A stretch of DNA of 64,000 nucleotides from CAZMGV01 sp964621525 [NCBI: uncultured bacterium]. Its GTDB lineage: Bacteria > JAGRBM01. The position numbers and the translations under genes are program-made. Below are positions 52,598-62,118 of the stretch, one piece after another. Position 1 is the stretch's first letter; each line of letters starts with the position of its first letter. Below the pieces are notes generated by a model, which was not told the DNA's origin, made no database searches, and saw nothing but the letters and a program-made list of their open reading frames with translations. The stretch spans positions 62,001 through 126,000 of the forward strand of contig CAZUMS010000001.1 in assembly GCA_964621525.1 (NCBI GenBank). Reading direction: 5' to 3'.

Positions 52598-53782
52598 CTA
52601 TTTCCGGGCGGCGATGGCCTTCTCAATCCGCTTAAAGGCTTCTTCCATCCGTTCGATATCGACCGTGAGAGCGATGCGGAAATACCCCTTGCCGCCCTCC
52701 CCGAAACCCGAGCCCGGCGTCACGACCACACCTGCTTTCTCGATACAAAAGTCGGCGAACTGGACATCGTCATCGTTGAAGCCGTCCGGCACCTCGGCCC
52801 AGATGAAGAAGCCGGCCTTCGGCTTGCTCGTCTTTGCGCCGATCGCCTTGAGGCCCTGAGCTGCGGCATTGCGGCGGCGCTTGTAGAGGCGCCGGAGCTT
52901 TTCGACCGATTTAAAATCGGAGCGGAGCGCTACGGCTCCCGCCCGCTGGATGGCATTGAACGCGCCGGAATCGACGTTGGTTTTTACCTTGCCGAGTCCT
53001 GCAATGAGCTGCTCGTTACCGGCTGCCCAGCCAATTCTCCAGCCGGTCATGTTGAAGGTCTTTGAGAGCGAGTGGAACTCGATTGCGCATTCCTTGGCAC
53101 CCGGCGTCTCGAAGATCGAGAGCGGTTTCTCCGCCTCGTCGTAATAGATCTCGGAATAGGCGCAATCGGTCATGATGATCGTCCGCGTCTTCATCGCCCA
53201 CGATACCAGTTCCGAGAAGAACTCCTGGGTCGCCGTCGCCCCGGTGGGGTTTGACGGATAGCAGAGGTAGATCAGCTTGGCCTTCGCAGCCACATCATCA
53301 GGAATCCGCCGCAGGTCGGGCAGCCACTTGCCCGATTTCGTCAGCTTTGCCTCATAGACGTCGCCGCCGGCAAAATTCACCGCTGTCTTGCCGACAGGGT
53401 AGCCCGGTGAGCAGCAGATCGCGAGATCGCCCGGATTGATAAACGCCATGGGAAAGTGGGCGATGCCCTCTTTGGATCCAATGAGCGTAATGATCTCCGT
53501 GTTCGGATCCATCGTGACGCCGAAACGGCGGGCCATGAACTCGCCCGCAGCCTCGCGAAACTCCATGGCACCGGCATAGGATGGATACTGATGCGTGGCG
53601 GGATCCTTCGCCGCGTCGGCAAGGGCTTTCACGATAAATTTCGGCGTAGGCTGGTCAGGATCACCGATGCCAAGACTGATGACGTCAACGCCCTTCTTGC
53701 GGGCTTCCGAAATTTTCTTGTCGATACCCGCGAAAAGATACGGCGGCAGGTCTTTGATCCGCTTGGCTAGTTCAAACTGCAT
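52598..53782 (-). CDS. dapL: LL-diaminopimelate aminotransferase
   Basis: This encodes 394 residues, a class I/II PLP-dependent aminotransferase of DapL type. The N-terminus has LPPYLFAGIDKKISEARKKG and VISLGIGDPDQPTPKFIV. The middle has HQYPSYAGAMEFREA, LIGSKEGIAHFP and YPSNPTGATATQEF. The PLP-lysine motif is SLSKTFNMTGWRIGWAAGN. DapL converts tetrahydrodipicolinate to LL-2,6-diaminopimelate, the one-step lysine/peptidoglycan route found in deltaproteobacteria, Chlamydiae, Cyanobacteria and others. No other lysine gene is near. It precedes folK on the same strand. Confidence 0.92.
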   Translation of the reverse strand: MQFELAKRIKDLPPYLFAGIDKKISEARKKGVDVISLGIGDPDQPTPKFIVKALADAAKDPATHQYPSYAGAMEFREAAGEFMARRFGVTMDPNTEIITLIGSKEGIAHFPMAFINPGDLAICCSPGYPVGKTAVNFAGGDVYEAKLTKSGKWLPDLRRIPDDVAAKAKLIYLCYPSNPTGATATQEFFSELVSWAMKTRTIIMTDCAYSEIYYDEAEKPLSIFETPGAKECAIEFHSLSKTFNMTGWRIGWAAGNEQLIAGLGKVKTNVDSGAFNAIQRAGAVALRSDFKSVEKLRRLYKRRRNAAAQGLKAIGAKTSKPKAGFFIWAEVPDGFNDDDVQFADFCIEKAGVVVTPGSGFGEGGKGYFRIALTVDIERMEEAFKRIEKAIAARK

Positions 53783-53945
53783 GAAGGTTCCCCATCACAA
53801 AATTCCGTCAGGATGCACCCTGCCGTCCGCACCGCCGCTGCGGGGCGGATCACGCGGGCTTTCCCTCACCCGTGCATGAACAATGGCTATAGACCAGCGA
53901 AAAGGCGGCGCGCAAGGCGGAAAATCCGCTGGTGTGATCTGGCTC

Positions 53946-54179
53946 TCAGCGGAGCCCGCGGATTTGCTCGCCCGAAGCGAACTCGCCCGTATTCAGATTG
54001 TAGTATTCGAGGGCTTCCTCAGGGGTCACAAACGTCCGGGCTGCCCGCCCCTCGATCCGGACCCGGTAATAGGATCTGAAACCCTGATACGGATTGTGGG
54101 AGGAAATCTCCTCGATAAGTCCCTTTCGGCCCTTCTCGATCACAGTGATTTCTTCAACGGTTTCGCCAAGGTCGGCCAT
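53946..54179 (-). CDS. Small hypothetical protein, 77 residues
   Basis: From the ATG at 54179 it reads MADLGETVEEITVIEKGRKG and then RSYYRVRIEGRAARTFVTPE, ending in NTGEFASGEQIRGLR. It is soluble and beta-rich with a helical end. A longer in-frame start at 54374 exists but adds a Gly/Arg-rich extension that looks non-coding. It is divergent from the MoeB fusion, 193 bp away. I do not recognise it. Confidence 0.55.
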   Translation of the reverse strand: MADLGETVEEITVIEKGRKGLIEEISSHNPYQGFRSYYRVRIEGRAARTFVTPEEALEYYNLNTGEFASGEQIRGLR

Positions 54180-54372
54180 AACGCGGTTCGCTCCGCGCCG
54201 GACCTCCGGGGCCCGGCTCTCTGACCGGAAATTTCTTAACGATTCCGGCCCCAAAAACAAGGGCTTGCCGCCTGGCGTGACACCCCCTTTCCCGGCCCCG
54301 GTACCGGCTCTATAGTCCCTCCCCGGTCGCAAACGGCCGTTATCCCAGCCCGCTCCCGGAGTGTGAAACTTC

Positions 54373-55548
54373 ATGCCTTCTTCCCAGGATTATCTTCAGC
54401 AGGTCAAGAGCCAGATCCGCGAAACCACCGTCGACGAGCTCAAGCGGCTGATGAACGGCCCCAATCCCCCTCTCCTCATCGATGTCCGCGAGGCCGACGA
54501 ATTCGAGCAGGGCCACGTACCGGGCGCCCAGTTCATCCCCCGGGGTTTTCTGGAACTCCGCATCGAGAACCTGACCACGGACCGGTCGAAACCCGTCTAT
54601 CTCATCTGTGCTGGCGGTGCGCGATCGGCATTCGCTGCAAAGTCACTTAAGGAAATGGGGTTCAGCGACGCAGTTTCGGTTTCCGGCGGCTTCAAGGCAT
54701 GGAAAGACAAGGGCTACGATGTCCGTATCCCGCAAACCCTGTCATCCGACCAGATGAAGCGGTATTCCCGTCACGTCCTTATTCCGGAAGTCGGCATCGA
54801 GGGACAGATGAAACTGCTCGATGCCAAGGTGCTTCTCATCGGTGCTGGCGGCCTTGGCTCCCCTTCGGCCTACTACCTCGCGGCAGCGGGAATCGGGACC
54901 ATCGGCATCGTGGACGACGATACTGTGGACGTCTCGAATCTCCAGCGCCAGATTCTGCACACTACCGAGCGGATCGGCATGCCGAAGGTGGAGAGTGCCA
55001 TGGAGACCATCCATGGTCTCAACCCTGACATTCGCGTAATCCCGTACAAGCTCCGGATCACCTCGGAAAATGTCATGGATATCGTCGGGAACTACGATGT
55101 CGTCATCGACGGCTGCGACAACTTTGGCACGCGCTACCTCGTAAACGACGCCTGCGTACTCCTGAACAAACCGAATATCTACGCATCCATCTACCGGTTT
55201 GAAGGACAGGCGACGACGTTCATCCCGCACGATGGGCCCTGCTACCGGTGCCTCTATCCCGACCCCACGCCGCCGGAACTCGCCCCCTCCTGTCAGGAGG
55301 CTGGCGTCCTTGGCGTGCTCCCCGGGGTCATGGGCCTGATCCAGGCAACCGAGGCCGTAAAGATCATCCTCGGTACCGGCGGGCTGCTGGTAAACCGGCT
55401 CCTCACCTACGACGCCCTCAGCATGAAGTTCCGCGAGATGAAGATCCGCAGGGACCACGCTTGTGCCGTCTGCGGCCAGCACGCGACCATTAAGAAACCC
55501 GTGGATATGGATATTACCTGCGCCATCCCGCAGTCCGCCGGACATTGA
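54373..55548 (+). CDS. moeB: Rhodanese-MoeB/ThiF fusion (sulfur-carrier adenylyltransferase)
   Basis: This encodes 391 residues. The N-terminal rhodanese domain (about 15-115) has LLIDVREADEFEQGHVPGA and the active-site Cys79 in LICAGGARSA. The ThiF/MoeB domain (about 125-385) has YSRHVLIPEVGIEGQ, the nucleotide loop IGAGGLGSPSAYYLAAAGIG, DDDTVDVSNLQRQILH, DGCDNFGTRYL and two C-x2-C pairs (CYRC, CAVC) for zinc. Such E1-like enzymes adenylate the C-terminus of ThiS or MoaD-type sulfur carriers, and the rhodanese provides the persulfide. Most fusions (MOCS3, MoeZ) have the rhodanese at the C-terminus; here it is at the N-terminus. No carrier gene is adjacent. Confidence 0.92.
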   Translation: MPSSQDYLQQVKSQIRETTVDELKRLMNGPNPPLLIDVREADEFEQGHVPGAQFIPRGFLELRIENLTTDRSKPVYLICAGGARSAFAAKSLKEMGFSDAVSVSGGFKAWKDKGYDVRIPQTLSSDQMKRYSRHVLIPEVGIEGQMKLLDAKVLLIGAGGLGSPSAYYLAAAGIGTIGIVDDDTVDVSNLQRQILHTTERIGMPKVESAMETIHGLNPDIRVIPYKLRITSENVMDIVGNYDVVIDGCDNFGTRYLVNDACVLLNKPNIYASIYRFEGQATTFIPHDGPCYRCLYPDPTPPELAPSCQEAGVLGVLPGVMGLIQATEAVKIILGTGGLLVNRLLTYDALSMKFREMKIRRDHACAVCGQHATIKKPVDMDITCAIPQSAGH

Positions 55549-55705
55549 TCCGGGTTAGGCCCTGGATGAACCGCCTCTGAATGCCCAATTAACCATTCGA
55601 AAGGCACGGTTTCGCATTTGATACGTTCCGTGTTAGGAAAGTCCGTGACAGTGTGCCCCGGCTTCGCTCATAATTGCTGAAGCCCCGGACGGGCAGGAGT
55701 TTTCG

Positions 55706-55936
55706 ATGGGTATCGGCGTCACCGAATGGATCATAATTCTGGTCATCGTGCTGGTTCTGTTCGGAGGCAAGAAACTGCCCGAACTCATGGGTGGACTCGG
55801 CAAGGGCCTGCGCAATTTCAAGAAAGAACTGAACCGCGCCGACGAAATCGACGTTACCCCTGAAGCCAAAAAACTCGAAGAGGGCGGTAGCTCCACCGGG
55901 GCTGTCGACAAGAAGTCCGAGAAAACCCAGGCCTGA
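55706..55936 (+). CDS. tatA: Sec-independent protein translocase TatA
   Basis: This encodes 76 residues. One N-terminal membrane helix ([14 protein letters not shown]) is followed by the conserved [22 protein letters not shown] amphipathic helix. The C-terminus is acidic and probably disordered. TatA oligomers form the pore for folded proteins with twin-arginine signals. tatB and tatC are not in the window. The gene is convergent with the pilR-like gene, 33 bp away. Confidence 0.95.
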   Translation: MGIGVTEWIIILVIVLVLFGGKKLPELMGGLGKGLRNFKKELNRADEIDVTPEAKKLEEGGSSTGAVDKKSEKTQA

Positions 55937-55969
55937 GCATCAGCGCGCCTTACCTGTACCGCCAGACGT

Positions 55970-57412
55970 TCAATCGATCCCGTATTTTTCGCACCGATAA
56001 CGGAAAGCACGCGCCGTGAGGCCGAGCATGTCGGCTGCCGCTTTCCGTGAACCCCGTGTCCGGTCAAGAGCTTTCAGGATCAGACGCTTTTCGATTGCAT
56101 CCACATAGTTCTCGAGGCTGAACCCCTCCACAGGCAACTCGAAATCTGCAATCGGCATGGCGGTCGAGGGTGCCGCCGGCGGCGGAGCCGGCGGGAAAGA
56201 GCGTACGGCCGGAGACGTTGGCTGGCTGGATTCCCGTGCCGCATAGGTCGTCCCGGCGCCCGGGAGGGACGCCGGCGTAATGACATTGGATGTTTCGAGC
56301 GCGACCGCCCGTTCGATGAGATTCTCCAGTTCACGGACGTTCCCCGGATAGGGAAGCGACTGGAGGATGCCCATGGCTTCCCGCGAGATTGTATTGATAT
56401 CACGGCCAATTTCGCGGGCGAATTTCTGCAGAAAGTGCATCGCCAGATGCGGGATGTCATCCCGCCGTTCGCGCAGCGGCGGCAGATGGATCGGCACTAC
56501 ATTCAGCCGGTAGTAGAGGTCTTCCCGGAACGATTTAATCGCGACCTGCCGGGCCAGGTCCCGGTTCGTTGCCGCGATAATCCGGACATCGACCCGGATA
56601 TCTTCCGTCCCGCCCACCCGGCGGAAGGTCCGGTCCTGGATTACCCGGAGCAGCTTCACCTGAAGATCTAGCGGCAGTTCACCCACTTCATCCAGAAACA
56701 GGGTCCCGCCGTCAGCCTGCTCGAACAGGCCCGCCTTTTCGGCAACAGCTCCCGTAAATGCGCCACGGACATGGCCGAAGAGCTCGCTCTCCATGAGGTC
56801 GCCCGGAATGGCACCGCAGTTTACGGCAACAAACGGCCCCTTCGAGCGGCGCGAGGCCGAGTGGATCGCCCGGGCAATCACCTCTTTACCGGTTCCCGAC
56901 TCACCCGTGATCAGCACGTTGGCACGGGTGTCTTTCACCCGTTCGATTACTTCGTAGACTTTCTGAATTGCCGGGGAAGAGCCCACAATTCCCCGAAAAC
57001 CGTATCCGCCCTCAATAGCGATCTTGAGACCACGGTTTTCCGCCCGGAGCTGTTTGGTCTCCAGTCCCTTTCGAACCTTGGCCTTTAACTCCTCAACATT
57101 GAACGGCTTGGTGACGTAGTCGTAGGCACCAAGCTTCATTGCTTCGATGGCCGTTTCCGTTGTGGCAAACGCCGTAAGAAGAATCGTGACTGTCTCCGGA
57201 TCACTCTCCCGGACCGCCTTGAGGACGTCAATCCCCGAACCGTCCGGCATCCGGATATCGGAAAGAACCAGATCGAAACTGTCCCGGTCGATAAGATCTC
57301 TGGCGTCAACGACCCCGGCCGCCTCAGACACGGCGTGGCCTTCCTTCTCCATGAGAATACCGAGCATCTCCCGGACGGAGGCTTCGTCGTCGACGATCAG
57401 GATACGAGCCAT
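55970..57412 (-). CDS. pilR: Sigma-54 response regulator (NtrC/PilR type)
   Basis: This encodes 480 residues. The receiver domain (1-120) has the phosphoacceptor in [13 protein letters not shown] (Asp near residue 53). The AAA+ sigma-54 domain (about 140-375) has Walker [16 protein letters not shown] and [12 protein letters not shown] Pro/Ala-rich linker (about 390-430) leads to the Fis-type HTH ([20 protein letters not shown]). It is 12 bp downstream of a pilS-like kinase and in the order pilC-pilS-pilR, which supports the PilR identity. PilR usually activates pilA; no pilA follows here. Confidence 0.85.
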   Translation of the reverse strand: MARILIVDDEASVREMLGILMEKEGHAVSEAAGVVDARDLIDRDSFDLVLSDIRMPDGSGIDVLKAVRESDPETVTILLTAFATTETAIEAMKLGAYDYVTKPFNVEELKAKVRKGLETKQLRAENRGLKIAIEGGYGFRGIVGSSPAIQKVYEVIERVKDTRANVLITGESGTGKEVIARAIHSASRRSKGPFVAVNCGAIPGDLMESELFGHVRGAFTGAVAEKAGLFEQADGGTLFLDEVGELPLDLQVKLLRVIQDRTFRRVGGTEDIRVDVRIIAATNRDLARQVAIKSFREDLYYRLNVVPIHLPPLRERRDDIPHLAMHFLQKFAREIGRDINTISREAMGILQSLPYPGNVRELENLIERAVALETSNVITPASLPGAGTTYAARESSQPTSPAVRSFPPAPPPAAPSTAMPIADFELPVEGFSLENYVDAIEKRLILKALDRTRGSRKAAADMLGLTARAFRYRCEKYGID

Positions 57413-57424
57413 AGGAGTTACAGC

Positions 57425-59197
57425 CTAGACCGTCCGAGCAGCATGGGTCGATTCCGGCTCAACCGAATCTTTGGAAGCCCGGACTGCAGGCAGGCGGATG
57501 GTAAACACAGTGCCCGAAGGCCCTGTCTCCATCGCCATCGTCCCGCCGTGGAGCTCGACGATCTTGTAGGCGAGCGAAAGCCCGAGCCCCGTTCCCTCAG
57601 GTTTCGTAGTGAAAAACGGTTCGAATACTTTGTCTTTCAGTGCGGATGGGATCCCCGGACCATTGTCTTTTACCTCAATCCGCATCCACGGATGCTCGCC
57701 CGGCCCCGCTTCCGGGAAAATAGACAGATCGATCCTGCCCTGTCCGGAAGTCCCGAGTGCCTGCTCGGCGTTTCTCACCAGATTCCAGATTGCCTGAGTC
57801 AGCATGTCCCGATCGCCGGTCAACGTACGGACCGATGGATGGGCATGAATATGCAGGCTCGTATATTTTGCTCCGCTCGCACGGAACTGAAGCTGTATAT
57901 CCTCAAGCCACAGCAGGACATCAATATCGACTGCCTCAATCTTCTTGGGCCGGGCGAACTGGAGAAACTCCGTGATAAGCCCATTCAGCCGGTCAATCTC
58001 CCGGACGACAATGGAAAAAAGGCGTGACGAAGAAGCATCCGCAGGCAGGTCATCCTTCAGCATCTGCACGCATCCGGAAATAGAGGCGAGCGGGTTCCGG
58101 ATTTCATGTGCGATGCCAGCAGCCAGTTCGCCGATAGCCGCCAGCCGGTCTGCTTTCTTCAACTGCTCTTCGGCCGACTTCAGCTGGGTCAGATCCTGAA
58201 AGATGTAGATGCTTCCCTTGGCGGCTTTCGCCTCGTCCCTGAGTGGCGTCACCGTAAGCCCATAGTGCCGGACCCCTTCCGCGCCCCGGACCGTGATTTC
58301 CATCCGGTCCACGCCGTTCGGGAATTGTTCGGCAACGCGTGAAAATGCCGGTACCACAGCAGCTGCACTGCGGCCGATCATATTGCCCAGGCGGGTACCG
58401 AGCAGCATCTCGGCCGCCCTGTTCGCATACAGGATCAAACCGCTGGGATCGGTCGTGATCAGCCCGCTCGTAAGGTTCGAAACGATCCGCTCATGAAGCT
58501 GTTCGAGTTCACGCCGGCCGACCTCGCTCTGCTCAAGCAACCGGCCCGTGGAAAACAGGCGTTCGGATACATAACTGGTCAATGCACCGGCGACGAATAG
58601 CGAGCTGCTCTGGACGAAAACGCTGTAAAAGCACTCTGCCAGCGTCGGGGCAGTGAACAAGAGTCCAAGTGTTTCACGCAATATCGCCTTCGGATAGAAA
58701 AAGACACCGAAAACGGCGGCTACATGCGCCAGACTGCCAAGTGCCGCCGACCAGAATGCCCAGCGATCGCTCAGCACGATTCCGGAATAAATGACGATCA
58801 CAACTGTCAGGAACGAAAAGACGCTGGAGGGACCACCTGAGACCGCTACCAGGAAACCGGCCGTGGCGATATCCGTCACGATCTGGAATTTGGCAAGAAA
58901 ACGGAGCTGTTTTTTCCTGTTTTCCCACTTCCGGTAAAGGTACGACCAGACGACTGTCATCGCATAAACGAACGAGATGGTCCCGTAAGTGGGCGATAGA
59001 ATACGAAGTACCGGTTCGTCCTGGAGCCGGTACCATTGGAAGATCAGTGTCGCACTCAGCAGGACGCTGATCAGTACCACCCGGCCAAGCATGACCCTGG
59101 GTAGCCTGTAGACTAGCTGGTCAATTCCGTCCGCTACCGCAGAGTCCGCGGCAGAAAAATATTTGTTATCCGTTATTACACTCATGAGTGCCTGCAA
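57425..59197 (-). CDS. pilS: PilS-like sensor histidine kinase
   Basis: This encodes 590 residues. The N-terminal part has about six membrane spans (VLISVLLSATLIFQWY, then SFVYAMTVVWSYLY, and VFSFLTVVIVIYSGIVLS). A PAS domain (about 230-330) follows, then the His kinase with the phosphoacceptor in AAGIAHEIRNPLASISGC and ATPase motifs VRNAEQALGT, DNGPGIPS and TGLGLSLAYKIVELHGG. Six membrane spans plus PAS is the PilS architecture. It is between a pilC gene and pilR on the same strand. Confidence 0.85.
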   Translation of the reverse strand: MQALMSVITDNKYFSAADSAVADGIDQLVYRLPRVMLGRVVLISVLLSATLIFQWYRLQDEPVLRILSPTYGTISFVYAMTVVWSYLYRKWENRKKQLRFLAKFQIVTDIATAGFLVAVSGGPSSVFSFLTVVIVIYSGIVLSDRWAFWSAALGSLAHVAAVFGVFFYPKAILRETLGLLFTAPTLAECFYSVFVQSSSLFVAGALTSYVSERLFSTGRLLEQSEVGRRELEQLHERIVSNLTSGLITTDPSGLILYANRAAEMLLGTRLGNMIGRSAAAVVPAFSRVAEQFPNGVDRMEITVRGAEGVRHYGLTVTPLRDEAKAAKGSIYIFQDLTQLKSAEEQLKKADRLAAIGELAAGIAHEIRNPLASISGCVQMLKDDLPADASSSRLFSIVVREIDRLNGLITEFLQFARPKKIEAVDIDVLLWLEDIQLQFRASGAKYTSLHIHAHPSVRTLTGDRDMLTQAIWNLVRNAEQALGTSGQGRIDLSIFPEAGPGEHPWMRIEVKDNGPGIPSALKDKVFEPFFTTKPEGTGLGLSLAYKIVELHGGTMAMETGPSGTVFTIRLPAVRASKDSVEPESTHAARTV

Positions 59198-59263
59198 CCT
59201 GTGAAACAGTTGCGGACCGCGCCCTTCCGGATGCGGTCCGCTTCTGCCGAGCCTGAAACCCCG

Positions 59264-60481
59264 TTACTTGACCGCGTCGCCCATACTGAAGATCGGCAGG
59301 TACATGGCGATCAGGATGAAGCCGAGAAACCCGCCGAGAAACACGATGATGATCGGTTCGAGCAGAGAGGTAAGCGCCTCGACAGCTGTATCTACTTCTT
59401 CATCGTAGAAGTCGGCAATCTTGCCGAGCATCGTATCCATGGCGCCTGTCTGCTCACCGACCTGAATCATCTGGACGACCATCGAGGGAAAAACCTTGCT
59501 GCCGATGAGAGGCTGAGCGAGCGGTTTGCCTTCGGCAACGCCCGCGCGGACCAGATCGATTTCCTTCTGGACGGCAATGTTGCCGGCAGTTCTGGACACA
59601 ACCTCAAGGGCTTCAATAATGGGCACACCGGATGAAAGCATCGTCGACAATGTGCGGGTAAACCGCGCCACCGCGATCTTGCGGATCAGGTCGCCAAGGA
59701 CCGGAATCCGTATCATTGCTTTGTCAAGAAACTCAGCGCCCTTCGCCGAACGGCGGGTCATTTTGTACGCGATGAATGGCGAAGCGATTCCGAGAAGAAT
59801 CCACGTCAGGTTGGCAACGAAATAGTCCGACATGTCGATGGCAAGCTGGGTTACTTTCGGCAGTTCCTTACCGAACCCCTTGAACAGCTTGGCGAACACC
59901 GGCATGACCTTGACCATAAGGAGAATCACGACGCCGACGGAGATCGCGAGAACGGCGATCGGATAGGCCATGGCGCCCTTCACCTTCTTCTTCAGGGCGG
60001 CAGCCTTTTCCATGTAGGTCGCAAGGCGTGTAAGAATTGTATCGAGGATACCGCCAACTTCGCCGGCCGCGCACAAGTTTGCGTAGAGTTGGTCGAACGC
60101 ATTGGGATGCTTCCGGAGGGCATCCGCGAACGTCGAACCGGATTCGACATCCGCCTTCACCTGGGCGAGGACCTTCTTGAACGGACCCGGCGGCTGCTGC
60201 TGCATGAGGATGTCGAGACACTGCACAAGCGCAAGGCCTGCGTCGATCATGGTCGAAAACTGTCGGGTAAAAATGACGATTGAACGCTGATCGATACTGT
60301 TAAGCAGTGCTCCGAGAATCGGTACATTGCTGAGGTCAATCTCGATATTCTGGGCGATGCTGATGTCGGTGAGGCCCTGAGCCTCCAGTACAGAGCGGAG
60401 CTGCTCGGCCGACTGGGCTTCAGTACTCTGTTTGACCTTCTCGCCGTTCTTGCGTTTGGCTTTCCAGGTAAATGACGCCAT
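59264..60481 (-). CDS. pilC: Type IV pilus platform protein PilC (T2SS F family)
   Basis: This encodes 405 residues from the ATG at 60481 (MASFTWKAKRKNGEKVKQ); an ATG at 60511 is in frame but adds a non-family extension. Two copies of the T2SSF domain are visible, with FTRQFSTMIDAGLALVQCLD in the first and FTRTLSTMLSSGVPIIEALE in the second. Three membrane segments (AVLAISVGVVILLMVKVMPV and the last near the C-terminus) anchor it in the inner membrane. PilC organises the pilus assembly motor. Neighbouring pilB and pilT are absent; upstream lies malic enzyme. Confidence 0.95.
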   Translation of the reverse strand: MASFTWKAKRKNGEKVKQSTEAQSAEQLRSVLEAQGLTDISIAQNIEIDLSNVPILGALLNSIDQRSIVIFTRQFSTMIDAGLALVQCLDILMQQQPPGPFKKVLAQVKADVESGSTFADALRKHPNAFDQLYANLCAAGEVGGILDTILTRLATYMEKAAALKKKVKGAMAYPIAVLAISVGVVILLMVKVMPVFAKLFKGFGKELPKVTQLAIDMSDYFVANLTWILLGIASPFIAYKMTRRSAKGAEFLDKAMIRIPVLGDLIRKIAVARFTRTLSTMLSSGVPIIEALEVVSRTAGNIAVQKEIDLVRAGVAEGKPLAQPLIGSKVFPSMVVQMIQVGEQTGAMDTMLGKIADFYDEEVDTAVEALTSLLEPIIIVFLGGFLGFILIAMYLPIFSMGDAVK

Positions 60482-60615
60482 AGCAAACCTCAAACCACTC
60501 TTACCGGACAAAACTGCCCGGTGGCACCACGGTGTGGGAAAGCCGTTAGTGTCCGAATTTCAACGGCTTATGATAGTAAACCCCGCTTGAATTCGCAATA
60601 CGGCTGCTGATGCAT

Positions 60616-61977
60616 TCAGGGGTTATTGAAGTAATCGTCGTCCAGTTTCTTCTGGGCAACACCTGCTGCCATGGCCGCCCTGGCAACGGCTCTCGCGACG
60701 TTCCGGTGCACCGCCAGATTCAGTGGTGAAGGCAAGAGGTCAGCGTCGTCATGGGCCTCGCGGGCAATCTGCTCAGCTGCGGCAATAAGCATCTCGGGAA
60801 TGATCTTCGTGGCTTTTGAATCGATCGTCCCACGCCAGATACCGGGGTACCCCAGAATGTTGTTGACACTCCGGCCGTCTACCGCAATGGCCGCGCCGGC
60901 CTGTTCCGCAGCATCCGGATCAATTTCCGGGTTCGGGTTCGAGAGCGCCATAATGACCGACCCTTTCCGGATGCTAGAGGGCTTCAGGAGGCCTTTCACG
61001 CCCGTCGTGAGGATCACAATGTCGCTCACGGAGAGCACTTCATCCATTGTGCTGATGATGCCGCCGCTGGCCCTGAACCGGGCAACCGCGTCGTCGTTGC
61101 GGTCGCAACCCTTCACAGGGTTACCCGTATAGATTTTGATGAGCCGAGCAATGGCTAGACCGGCGGCACCGAGCCCTACCTGACCGACCTTCGCATTCTT
61201 CAGATCCATGCCGATTTCCTTGCAGGCGGAAATCACGGCAGCGAGCGCAGCCACGGCAGTTCCATGCTGATCGTCGTGCATGACCGGCTTGTTCAGCCGG
61301 GCGATCAGTTTTTCCTCGATCTCGAAGCAGGCCGGAGTCTCGATATCTTCGAGATGGATGGCTGCGAAGGTCGGCGCAATACGAACGACTGTCTCAACGA
61401 ACTCGTCGATATTCCGCGTGTTCACGAGTACGGGCCATGCATTCAGACCCACAAACTGCGTCATGAGTGCGGCCTTGCCCTCCATGACCGGCATGGAGGC
61501 CTCGGGCCCGATATTGCCGAGGCCCAGTACGCGCGAACCGTTCGTGCAGATGGCCACGGTCGTGCCGATAGAAGAATAGATTTCCGACAGCTCCGGCTTC
61601 TCGACCAGAGCCCTGGACACGTCAGCAACGCCCGGCGTGTACACCTTGCGCAGGTCGGCTATCGATTTGATCGGATGGGTCGGCTGCGAACAGATCTTTC
61701 CCCCGCGGTGGATATCGAGCACCTCGTCCCGGACCTCGAGGACTTCGACGTCCGGCGTATCATGAATGACCTGGAGGACCCGCTGGAGGATCTGCTCGTT
61801 CTCGCACAGGATGTCGATGTCGCGGATGGCGTACTGGTTGCCGTAGGTAATCGTCTCGATCTCACCGACATAACCGTTGGCCTGCCCGATAATGGTCAGC
61901 AGCCGTCCGAGGACACCCGGCTTGTTTTTATTACGGCACCGGATGGTGCGAAGAATCATCGTCTGGTTGAACAGCAT
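60616..61977 (-). CDS. NAD(P)-dependent malic enzyme with N-terminal ACT domain
   Basis: This encodes 453 residues. An ACT domain (about 8-85, RCRNKNKPGVLGRLLTIIGQ) precedes the malic-enzyme part. This begins KVYTPGVADVSRA and has ICTNGSRVLGLGNIGPEA, GKAALMTQFVGL, MHDDQHGTAVAALAAV, and a Rossmann loop VGQVGLGAAGLAIARLI. The end is SNPNPEIDP-x-NNILGYPGIWRG. It oxidatively decarboxylates malate to pyruvate. The ACT domain suggests allosteric control by an amino acid or other small ligand. A weak hairpin (62001-62024) lies in the leader. Confidence 0.93.
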   Translation of the reverse strand: MLFNQTMILRTIRCRNKNKPGVLGRLLTIIGQANGYVGEIETITYGNQYAIRDIDILCENEQILQRVLQVIHDTPDVEVLEVRDEVLDIHRGGKICSQPTHPIKSIADLRKVYTPGVADVSRALVEKPELSEIYSSIGTTVAICTNGSRVLGLGNIGPEASMPVMEGKAALMTQFVGLNAWPVLVNTRNIDEFVETVVRIAPTFAAIHLEDIETPACFEIEEKLIARLNKPVMHDDQHGTAVAALAAVISACKEIGMDLKNAKVGQVGLGAAGLAIARLIKIYTGNPVKGCDRNDDAVARFRASGGIISTMDEVLSVSDIVILTTGVKGLLKPSSIRKGSVIMALSNPNPEIDPDAAEQAGAAIAVDGRSVNNILGYPGIWRGTIDSKATKIIPEMLIAAAEQIAREAHDDADLLPSPLNLAVHRNVARAVARAAMAAGVAQKKLDDDYFNNP

Positions 61978-62118
61978 GGCGGAGAATTGCCCCTAGAAAG
62001 ACCGGCAAAAGCCCTTTGGCCGGTGCTCCAGATGTAGCCAATAGCCGGTTTCAAAACCAGCTTGACCGGAACGGATGGATACGCAAGTGACCGGGAGGAC
62101 AGGGGAAACAGCAGGTTC

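Noticed and set aside
60520-60545. Sigma-54 promoter (GTGGCACCACGG...)
   Set aside because: The -24-like GGCAC is present, but the -12 TTGC at the required spacing is not.
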